Below are positions 1 through 4,555 of a stretch of 7,059 nucleotides of DNA, piece by piece (the first letter of the stretch is position 1; every line of letters begins with the position of its first letter). Location of the stretch: positions 1 through 7,059 of the forward strand of contig DDKG01000261.1 of the NCBI GenBank assembly GCA_002339265.1, written 5' to 3'. The stretch comes from Massilia sp. UBA2604. GTDB taxonomy: Bacteria; Pseudomonadota; Gammaproteobacteria; Burkholderiales; Burkholderiaceae_D. Made by a program: the position numbers and the translations under genes. A model generated the notes under the pieces. It was not told where the DNA came from. It ran no database searches and worked only from the letters and a program-made list of their open reading frames with translations.

Positions 1-247
1 GGATGCCGATATCGCTGTAAATACTGGTATGCCGCCGCTTCTCGAGCAGGGTCGTGATGTAGCGGCGCAGCGCCCAGGCCTGGGCCGGATTGCCCTTCAG
101 GAGCTGGGTCAGCGTGCGCACCGCCTGGGCCGGATCGTCCGCGTCCTGCCACACCCAGCGCTGGTGCGGACGCAGGTGGCAGACCAACTCGACCAGCAGG
201 TCGATGTCGTCGCTGTAGGGATCGATCCGTTCGAGAGTAGCAAGCAT
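1..247 (-). CDS. Gcr/SpecificRecomb-family 'site-specific recombinase', N-terminal fragment (partial)
   Basis: An open minus-strand frame runs from an ATG at 247 off the left edge, giving 82 codons with no stop. The product begins MLATLERIDPYSDD, continues with a helix-rich segment (LLVELVCHLRPHQRWVW), then RTLTQLLKGNPAQAWALRRY, and ends near LLEKRRHTSIYSDIGI. The pattern of a short-repeat helical N-terminus, an 'NP..R' segment and a 'T.iY.DIGI' motif resembles the start of the large integral-membrane 'site-specific recombinase' family (Gcr, PF10136) common in betaproteobacteria. Recombinase activity for that family rests on old annotation and is not evident here. No good Shine-Dalgarno precedes the ATG. 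The frame stays open upstream to another ATG at 325, but that extension looks non-coding, so I keep 247. The gene is divergent from the aminotransferase at 388. Family assignment is by remembered resemblance of a short N-terminus only. Confidence 0.55.
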   Translation of the reverse strand, partial: MLATLERIDPYSDDIDLLVELVCHLRPHQRWVWQDADDPAQAVRTLTQLLKGNPAQAWALRRYITTLLEKRRHTSIYSDIGI

Positions 248-387
248 GAAAACAATTTGTACTGGAAAGCCGTAGTGTACGCGACGAGGCCGGTAAATAT
301 GGTGTGGCAACGAACAGTAAGCCATCCATCGTGGCCGACCGGTCAACTGGACGGGGCGGGACCACAACCGATACACTGGGAGGGTTT

Positions 388-1242
388 ATGTTCGAGAAGG
401 CAAGCATGTACCTGACTTATTACAACGGCCAATGGGCCGAAGGTAACACCCCCCTGTATGGCGCGATGGACCACAGCCTGTGGCTGGGTTCGTCCGTGTT
501 CGACGGCGCGCGCGCGATCCGCGGCAAGCTGCCCGATCTGCGTCCGCACCTGGAGCGCGTCATCGCCTCCGCCGAAAAACTGGGCCTGCGCTGCCCCCTG
601 GGCGTGGACGAGATGGAAGCGCTGGTGCGCGAAGGCGTGGCCAAGTTTCCGGCGGACGCCGAGCTGTACATCCGTCCGCTGGTGTTCGGCTCCGAGGGCT
701 TCCTGATTCCGGTGGCCGAAAAAAGCCAGTTCGCGCTGACCCTGTTCGACGCGCCGCTGCCGGCGTTCACCGGTTTCTCGGCCTGCCTGTCGACCATGCG
801 TCGCCCGCAGCCGAACATGGCGCCGACCGATGCCAAGGCCTCGGCCCTGTACGCCAATTCGACCCGCGCGATGCGCGAAGCGAAAGAGCGCGGCTTCGAC
901 CAGGCCATCATGCTCGACGCCGAAGGCCACGTGGCCGAATTCGCGGCGTCGAACCTGTTCCTGGTGACGGAAGAGGGCAAGGTGGTGACGCCGGCGCTGA
1001 ACGGCACCTTCCTGGCGGGGATCACCCGCGCGCGCGTGATGGCCTTGCTGGCCGAGGCGGGCGTGCAGGTCGAAGAGCGTAGCGTCAAGGCCACTGAACT
1101 GAATACCGCGCGCGAAATCTTCAGCACCGGTAACTACGGCAAGGTCACGCCTTGCACGCGTTACGAAGACCGCACGCTGGAAGCGGGGCCGGTTGCGCGC
1201 CAGGCGCGCGAGTTGTATCTGGCGTTTACCGAAGCGTGCTGA
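388..1242 (+). CDS. ilvE: Branched-chain amino acid aminotransferase (fold-type IV PLP enzyme)
   Basis: The 284-residue product fits the class IV aminotransferase family, which reversibly transfers the amino group between leucine, isoleucine or valine and 2-oxoglutarate in the cytoplasm. Visible landmarks are the N-terminal strand YYNGQW (11-16), the motif WLGSSVFDGAR (32-42), an arginine in HLER (R57) in the place of the PLP-phosphate arginine, the probable Schiff-base lysine in PTDAKAS (K150), E184 and N189 in HVAEFAASN, and the cofactor loop GTFLAGITR (206-214). The C-terminal FSTGNYGKVTP segment is also typical. The protein is closer to the IlvE-like group with 'WLGS.VFDGAR' than to E. 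coli IlvE. I chose ATG 388 because GGGAGGG lies at 378-384. A second in-frame ATG at 406 has its own GAGAAGG (394-400) and would make a 278-residue protein. The frame is open back to 304, but that part lacks family character. D-amino acid transaminase or aminodeoxychorismate lyase is less likely given the overall motif set. Confidence 0.9.
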   Translation: MFEKASMYLTYYNGQWAEGNTPLYGAMDHSLWLGSSVFDGARAIRGKLPDLRPHLERVIASAEKLGLRCPLGVDEMEALVREGVAKFPADAELYIRPLVFGSEGFLIPVAEKSQFALTLFDAPLPAFTGFSACLSTMRRPQPNMAPTDAKASALYANSTRAMREAKERGFDQAIMLDAEGHVAEFAASNLFLVTEEGKVVTPALNGTFLAGITRARVMALLAEAGVQVEERSVKATELNTAREIFSTGNYGKVTPCTRYEDRTLEAGPVARQARELYLAFTEAC

Positions 1243-1263
1243 TCATTCATCGTTAACCGCAAA

Positions 1264-1371
1264 ACCGTCGTCCCCGCGAAGGCGGGGACCCAAGTTTGCT
1301 GGCGTAGCGATTGCATTGAACGTAGTGGCAGTGCATGAGACTTGGGTCCCCGCCTCCGCGGGGACGACGGT
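1264..1371. repeat. Inverted pair of palindromic intergenic repeats (REP/MITE-like)
   Basis: Two 32-bp arms, 1264-1295 and 1340-1371, are inverted copies with a single mismatch, separated by 44 bp. Each arm contains its own hairpin: 8-bp GTCCCCGC/GCGGGGAC with a 4-nt loop (GAAG on the left; CTCC on the right, the inverted copy, which differs at one base). The whole can form either two small hairpins or one long cruciform. It sits in the gap between the convergent ilvE and ompA-like genes. Similar 'GTCCCCGCGAAGGCGGGGAC' palindromes are scattered between genes in many beta- and gammaproteobacteria. No transposase is nearby. It could help end transcription of ilvE, since no other terminator is seen for that gene. 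Confidence 0.85.
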
Positions 1372-1383
1372 CTTGAAGCCAAC

Positions 1384-1409
1384 AAAAAAAGGCCGGCATT
1401 GCCGGCCTT
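1384..1409 (-). terminator. Intrinsic terminator of the OmpA-like lipoprotein gene
   Basis: The stem AAGGCCGGC/GCCGGCCTT (1389-1397 and 1401-1409) has 9 bp and a 3-nt loop. Seven consecutive A residues at 1384-1390 read as a T-tract on the minus strand immediately after the stem. It begins 18 bp past the stop codon of the gene ending at 1428. On the plus strand there is no T-run, so it should act for the minus strand. Confidence 0.9.
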
Positions 1410-1427
1410 AGTCATTGGCGAAGGAGA

Positions 1428-2096
1428 TCAGCCGCGCGCCGGTTCGGCGACGTAGATCTCGACGCGGCGGTTGCGTGCCTTGCCCGCGTTGTCGTTGTTC
1501 GAGGCGATCGGTTCGCGCGAGCCGCGGCCCTCGATGGTGATGCGGTTCGGGTTCACGCCGCGGCCGGCCAGGAAGTCGCGGGTGCGCGAGGCGCGGTCGA
1601 CCGACAGCGGCTGGTTGATCGCGTCGCTGCCGGTGCTGTCGGTGTGGCCGATGATGACCACGTTGGTGTTCGGGTTCTCCTGCAGGGTCTGGGCGAAGCG
1701 CTGCAGGATCGGCTGGAAGTTGCTCTTGATGTCGGAGCGGCCGGTGTCGAACGAGATGTCGCTCGGGATTTCCAGCTTCAGGCGGTTGTCCTGGGTCTGG
1801 GTGACCTGCACGCCGGTGCCCTGGGTGGCCTGTTCCATCTGCTGCTTCTGCGCTTCCATGCGCTTGGACCAGATGTTTCCGATCACGGCGCCTGCGGCTG
1901 CGCCGATGGCGGCGCCGCCGGCAACGCGGCCACCGCCGCCGCCGCTGGTGGTGCCGCCGATCAGGCCGCCCAGGCCGGCGCCGATGCCGGCGCCGGTCGC
2001 GGTGCCGCGCTGGGTGGCGGACATGTCGGCGCAACCGGTGGCAGTCAGCGCGACGATGGCGATGGCGGCGGTCGTCTTGATGAAGTTTTTCTGCAT
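1428..2096 (-). CDS. OmpA-family lipoprotein with glycine-zipper segment (YiaD-like)
   Basis: The 222-residue product is an outer-membrane lipoprotein that should tether the outer membrane to peptidoglycan. It has a signal peptide with C22 as candidate lipidated cysteine (sequence TATGC), a glycine/alanine-rich zipper (about 31-74, GAGIGAGLGGLIGG and GGAAIGAAAGAVIG), a short charged helix (77-90), and an OmpA C-terminal domain (about 108-217). In that domain D153 in GHTDSTG and R168 in SVDRAS match the diaminopimelate-binding pair, and the NDNAGKARNRRVEI motif (201-214) is complete. Order and length match E. coli YiaD. ATG 2096 is preceded by AAGGAG (2104-2109) at 7-nt spacing. An upstream in-frame GTG at 2135 would add 13 residues ahead of the signal peptide, within a hairpin region, and is rejected. 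A T-tract hairpin lies just upstream (2114-2165) and a terminator just downstream, so it is probably monocistronic. Confidence 0.9.
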   Translation of the reverse strand: MQKNFIKTTAAIAIVALTATGCADMSATQRGTATGAGIGAGLGGLIGGTTSGGGGGRVAGGAAIGAAAGAVIGNIWSKRMEAQKQQMEQATQGTGVQVTQTQDNRLKLEIPSDISFDTGRSDIKSNFQPILQRFAQTLQENPNTNVVIIGHTDSTGSDAINQPLSVDRASRTRDFLAGRGVNPNRITIEGRGSREPIASNNDNAGKARNRRVEIYVAEPARG

Positions 2097-2113
2097 AGTG
2101 GAACTCCTTAAGT

Positions 2114-2165
2114 AAAAAATCCGTTTCGTCGTCACGCCGTTACAGGCGCGACCGCGAAACGGATT
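2114..2165 (-). terminator. Hairpin plus T-tract between the lmo0937-type gene and the ompA-like gene
   Basis: The 11-bp arms AATCCGTTTCG (2118-2128) and CGAAACGGATT (2155-2165) are exact inverted copies around a 26-nt loop that can form a small inner CGCC/GGCG stem. On the minus strand the 3' arm is followed directly by a run of T (A residues at 2114-2119 on the plus strand). This fits an intrinsic terminator for the small gene ending at 2202. The T-tract ends 4 nt before the ribosome binding site of the ompA-like gene, so it may instead act as a leader attenuator. The loop is longer than in most terminators. Confidence 0.6.
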
Positions 2166-2174
2166 GGGTGTTGC

Positions 2175-2192
2175 GACAAGCGTGGACTTGTC
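2175..2192. promoter_or_regulatory. Short perfect inverted repeat between two minus-strand genes
   Basis: GACAAG (2175-2180) and CTTGTC (2187-2192) are exact inverted copies separated by 6 bp. The site lies 9 bp past the stop of the lmo0937-type gene and upstream of the ompA-like gene. It could be an operator or a weak hairpin. No known regulator motif is recognised. Confidence 0.3.
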
Positions 2193-2201
2193 ATTTTACT
2201 G

Positions 2202-2348
2202 CTATATGCCGCGTCCGCTGATCAGGCGCACCAGGATCATGATGACGGCGACGACGAGCAGGATGTGGATGAAGCCGCCGATGGTGTACGAGGTCACCAG
2301 GCCGAGCAGCCACAGGATAACGAGAACGACAGCGATGGTATACAACAT
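2202..2348 (-). CDS. lmo0937-type small membrane protein (48 aa)
   Basis: The gene is 49 codons including the stop. The product starts MLYTIAVVLVILWLLGLVTS, followed by YTIGGFIHILLVVAVIMILV and a short basic tail RLISGRGI. It is almost wholly hydrophobic: two membrane segments (about 3-19 and 25-42) joined by a turn at SYTIGG. This pattern, including 'WLLGLVTSYTIGGFIHILLV', is that of the lmo0937 family of small membrane proteins, common in soil and environmental bacteria and often found near stress genes; its biochemical role is unknown. ATG 2348 has GAGGAG at 2357-2362 on the minus strand with good spacing. A possible promoter lies at 2435-2462. Confidence 0.85.
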   Translation of the reverse strand: MLYTIAVVLVILWLLGLVTSYTIGGFIHILLVVAVIMILVRLISGRGI

Positions 2349-2434
2349 GATGGTTTCTCCTCTACTGTTTGCGCCAGTTGCGCTGTGATTCCAGTATGTA
2401 CTTGCCCACCGTTGTGCACCGTTCGATGGCGTAC

Positions 2435-2462
2435 ATTATGCGCAACTTTTTTGTTTGCGCAA
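2435..2462 (-). promoter_or_regulatory. Candidate promoter of the lmo0937-type gene, overlapping an inverted repeat
   Basis: Reading the minus strand, TTGCGC (2457-2462) is followed after 16 bp by CATAAT (2435-2440), which matches the sigma-70 -10 consensus at five of six positions; the -35 match is only partial. The spacer is A-rich. TGCGCAA/TTGCGCA arms (2439-2445 and 2455-2461) form a 7-bp inverted repeat over the same DNA. The site covers the last codons and stop of the upstream hypothetical gene, implying a leader of roughly 80 nt. It is predicted only by eye. Confidence 0.35.
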
Positions 2463-2660
2463 GCCCGGAATCCAGCCCATCATGCCCACCAGGCCGGTGC
2501 AGCCGATCAGGCAGGTGAGCAGGCCGCCCGCGATCAGGAACACGATGTCCTGCGGCTGCAGATGCCCGTGTCCATCGGGCGCCGGTCCGGCCGACAGCAA
2601 GCCGAACAGAGTGAGTACGATTCCCCAGACGATGATGCCGATCCATGCCAGGCTGTTCAT
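2436..2660 (-). CDS. Hypothetical two-helix membrane protein (74 aa)
   Basis: I do not recognise a named family. The 74-residue product starts MNSLAWIGIIVWGIVLTLFG and has two membrane segments (about 4-23 and 38-62) separated by a polar, histidine-containing loop (AGPAPDGHGHLQPQD). It ends in a basic tail GLRKQKSCA. The second segment has C50 and C54 (CLIGC). ATG 2660 is supported by GGGAG at 2667-2671 on the minus strand with about 6-nt spacing. Coding is further supported by the clean two-helix pattern. It lies 508 bp upstream, in transcription direction, of the OmpA-like start, with the lmo0937-type gene between. The terminator at 2766-2802 separates it from the glycine-zipper gene, so it likely has its own promoter. 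Confidence 0.65.
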   Translation of the reverse strand: MNSLAWIGIIVWGIVLTLFGLLSAGPAPDGHGHLQPQDIVFLIAGGLLTCLIGCTGLVGMMGWIPGLRKQKSCA

Positions 2661-2765
2661 GCGCTTCTCCCACGGTTGATGGTGTCCCGCTTTTCGTTTC
2701 AGCGTGATTCGATTGTCGGGTCAGCTCATCCATATTTCCGTGCGTTGGCGCACATTGCACACAGG

Positions 2766-2802
2766 AAAAAGTTTGGCCGGGACGCTTGCGCAATCCCGGC
2801 CA
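2766..2802 (-). terminator. Intrinsic terminator of the glycine-zipper gene
   Basis: The stem TGGCCGGGA/TCCCGGCCA (2774-2782 and 2794-2802) has 9 bp and an 11-nt loop. On the minus strand it is followed by AAAC and then a five-base T-run (A residues at 2766-2770). It lies 54 bp beyond the stop of the gene ending at 2857. Confidence 0.65.
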
Positions 2803-2822
2803 TGTGCTAGCCATGCAGCCTG

Positions 2823-2847
2823 CCTGAATCAATCCATCGGATTCAGG
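2823..2847. other. Hairpin just after the glycine-zipper gene stop
   Basis: CCTGAATC (2823-2830) and GATTCAGG (2840-2847) are exact 8-bp inverted arms with a 9-nt loop. It begins 9 bp past the stop codon at 2857 and has no T-run on either side, so it is unlikely to terminate by itself. It may protect the mRNA 3' end ahead of the terminator at 2766-2802. Confidence 0.45.
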
Positions 2848-2856
2848 TCAGCGAAC

Positions 2857-3576
2857 TCAGGCCACCGAGCGCAGCCGTCCCTTGACGATGCGCACGCGGT
2901 CGCCGCTGCGCCATTGCGGCTGGCTGTTCTGGCGGAAGGTGCGCAGGGTGCCGTCGTCCAGGCGCACGCGGATCTCGTAGCTGGTGGTGGCCTTCATATT
3001 GCCTTCGACCTGGTTGCCGACCACGGCGCCGCCGATCGCGCCGGCCGCGGTGGCCAGGGTGCGGCCATTGCCGCCGCCGACCTGGTTGCCCAGCAGGCCG
3101 CCGATGACGGCGCCGCCGGCCGCGCCCAGGCCGCTGCCTTCGGCGCGCTGGGTGACGGTGCGGACCGATTCCACGTTGCCGCAATTGGAGCACCAGTCGC
3201 GCTCATTGGCGGCGAGCTGGGTCGGTTTGGTTTCCTTGACCGGCGTCGCAGCGACTGGCGCGGCCACCGCGGGGGCGGCCTGGACCGGCACCGGCGAATA
3301 GGCCTGCTGCGGCGCCTGCTCCGCCGGCGCGAGCGGCGCGCCCGGATAGGCGGCGTAGCCCGGCGCTTGCTGGGGGACGTCTTGCGGCAGGGTGGAAGCC
3401 AGGGCCTGGCGGTCGGCTTCGGTCAGTTGGCGGCCGGCCGTGCCGCCGACCGACGACGGCAGCCAGCCCATGATGGCGGCGGTGCCCACCATGCAGAACA
3501 GCACGACGGCGGCGGCCGCCAGCAGCAGCAAGGGGTGGGTGCGGTTCTTGACGGGATTGTTTGGGGGCGTATTCAT
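2857..3576 (-). CDS. Membrane-anchored glycine-zipper protein with CxxC motif and SlyB-like C-terminus
   Basis: The 239-residue product has a short basic N-terminus, one membrane segment (about 14-37), a long proline/alanine/glutamine-rich linker (about 64-112) that should cross periplasm, a WCSNCG motif (C129, C132), a glycine-zipper 2TM region of the Rick_17kDa_Anti/SlyB type (about 147-192, GAAGGAVIGGLLGNQVGGG and AGAIGGAVVGNQV), and a small C-terminal domain (198-239, YEIRVRLDDGT...GDRVRIVKGRL) as in SlyB. There is no lipobox, so it is probably inner-membrane anchored. A role in envelope integrity is inferred from the family. ATG 3576 is preceded by AAAGGA on the minus strand with about 6-nt spacing. 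The frame is open upstream to 3660 but that part lacks a ribosome site. It is divergent from the Crp/Fnr-type gene. The CxxC could be redox-active or metal-binding; neither is shown. Confidence 0.85.
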   Translation of the reverse strand: MNTPPNNPVKNRTHPLLLLAAAAVVLFCMVGTAAIMGWLPSSVGGTAGRQLTEADRQALASTLPQDVPQQAPGYAAYPGAPLAPAEQAPQQAYSPVPVQAAPAVAAPVAATPVKETKPTQLAANERDWCSNCGNVESVRTVTQRAEGSGLGAAGGAVIGGLLGNQVGGGNGRTLATAAGAIGGAVVGNQVEGNMKATTSYEIRVRLDDGTLRTFRQNSQPQWRSGDRVRIVKGRLRSVA

Positions 3577-3771
3577 CTTTATTCCTTTCGTATGGCGTTG
3601 ACGCCTCGGTACGAGGATTGTCGTCAGGAACAACCCGAGGTTCCGTGCGTCACCGTACATACTCGCTCAAGGGGCGGCGGTTACGCTGGCTGAAATTGTT
3701 TGCAAATGTATCTGGAATGGGGCGCTGTCGGCTTGCGCCGCGTACCGATTCTTACAATTTCTGAGGAAAGA
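3577..3771. promoter_or_regulatory. Divergent intergenic region between the glycine-zipper gene and the Crp/Fnr-type gene
   Basis: This 195-bp gap must hold the promoters of both divergent genes. A perfect 5-bp inverted repeat, CCTCG-GTA-CGAGG (3604-3616), lies about 28 bp from the glycine-zipper start and could be an operator. I find no TTGAT-N4-ATCAA Fnr-type site and no confident -35/-10 pair in either direction. Confidence 0.4.
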
Positions 3772-4506
3772 ATGAACTCTGCCGTCCCCCCGCCCGTCAC
3801 CGAGTACAGCAGCAACCTGCTGCTGGCCGCGCTGCCGTCGCAAGAGATGGCGCGCATGCTGCCGATGCTGGACCAGGTCAGGGTGGAGGCAGGACAGGTG
3901 CTGTGCGAAGCCGGCGATCCGATCGAGCACATCTATTTTCCTCACGATTGTCTGCTGTCCCTGCTGGGCGTGGCCGAAGGGCGCATGACGCTCGAGGTCG
4001 GCCAGGTGGGGCGCGAAGGCATGCTGGGCGTGACAAGCGCGCTCGGCCACGACACGACCCAGGTGCGCGCCGTGGTCCAGCGCGCCGGCAACGCCAGCCG
4101 CATGGACGGCGCACGTTTTCGCAGCGAGGTCGAGCGCAATCCGGCGCTGCAGAAGGTGCTGTACCGGTACACCGACGCGCTGCTGGCGCAGGCGATCCAG
4201 ATCGCCGTCTGCAGCCGCTTTCACGTGCTCGAGGCAAGGCTGGCGCGCTCGCTGCTGGTCACGCGCGATCGCCTGCAATCGGACAAATTCCACCTGACCC
4301 ATGAATTCCTCGCGCACTCGCTCGGCGTGCGCCGCGTCGGCGTCACCAAGGCCGCCAGCGCGTTGCAGCAGCAGGGCCTGATCGACTACAGCCGCGGCAA
4401 TATCGAGATCCTCGATCCCGAAGGGCTGACTGCGGCGGCCTGCAGCTGCTATGCCATCGTCAGGGAGGCTGGCGCCATGCCGGCCGCGAACGGCCACGCC
4501 GACTGA
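3772..4506 (+). CDS. Crp/Fnr-superfamily transcriptional regulator
   Basis: The 244-residue product has an N-terminal cyclic-nucleotide-binding-like jelly roll (about 15-118; landmarks GQVLCEAGDPIEHIYFP at 41-57 and VGREGMLGV at 79-87), a long dimer helix (about 121-149) and a C-terminal winged helix-turn-helix of the HTH_Crp_2 type (about 173-215; LTHEFLAHSLGVRRVGVTKA then the wing YSRGNIEIL). It ends with ACSCYAIVRE, typical of this subgroup. The cAMP-contacting Arg-Ser pair of E. coli CRP is not present in the corresponding loop (HDTTQVRAVVQ), and there is no Fnr-type N-terminal cysteine cluster, so the ligand is unknown. ATG 3772 has GAGGAAAG at 3763-3770. An extension to 3700 lacks family character. 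It is divergent from the glycine-zipper gene and convergent with the NHL gene 49 bp away. Its targets cannot be read from sequence; control of neighbouring envelope genes is only inferred. Confidence 0.88.
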   Translation: MNSAVPPPVTEYSSNLLLAALPSQEMARMLPMLDQVRVEAGQVLCEAGDPIEHIYFPHDCLLSLLGVAEGRMTLEVGQVGREGMLGVTSALGHDTTQVRAVVQRAGNASRMDGARFRSEVERNPALQKVLYRYTDALLAQAIQIAVCSRFHVLEARLARSLLVTRDRLQSDKFHLTHEFLAHSLGVRRVGVTKAASALQQQGLIDYSRGNIEILDPEGLTAAACSCYAIVREAGAMPAANGHAD

Positions 4507-4555
4507 GCCCGCGGCGCAGTCGCTGCGCTGCGCGCCGCGCCGCTCCAGCATGCGG

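Noticed and set aside
29..415. A plus-strand frame of 128 codons across the left gene and the divergent gap
   Set aside because: It crosses the promoter region of ilvE, has no ribosome site, and the minus strand carries a better family match.
1264..1371. The inverted repeat pair as a CRISPR array or att site
   Set aside because: There are only two units, in inverted orientation, with internal palindromes and no cas or integrase gene.
1161..1415. Short open frames on both strands across 1161-1415, with products containing SSPRRRGPK and WVPAFAGTT-like strings
   Set aside because: These strings are translations of the palindromic repeat at 1264-1371 and recur wherever such repeats occur. There is no ribosome site or other coding sign.
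2704..3693. A 329-codon plus-strand open frame antisense to the glycine-zipper gene
   Set aside because: It is a shadow frame with biased composition and no family features; the minus-strand frame has a membrane anchor, zipper and ribosome site.
3733..3758. TACAAT at 3753-3758 as -10 of the Crp/Fnr-type gene, with TTGCGC at 3733
   Set aside because: The spacing is only 14 bp and transcription would begin inside the ribosome binding site at 3763-3770.
4507..4555. GC-rich inverted segment (GCGCAG 4514-4519, CTGCGC 4528-4533) as a bidirectional terminator between the convergent Crp/Fnr-type and NHL genes
   Set aside because: The stem is only 6 bp in very GC-rich DNA where such matches arise by chance, and no T-run follows on either strand.
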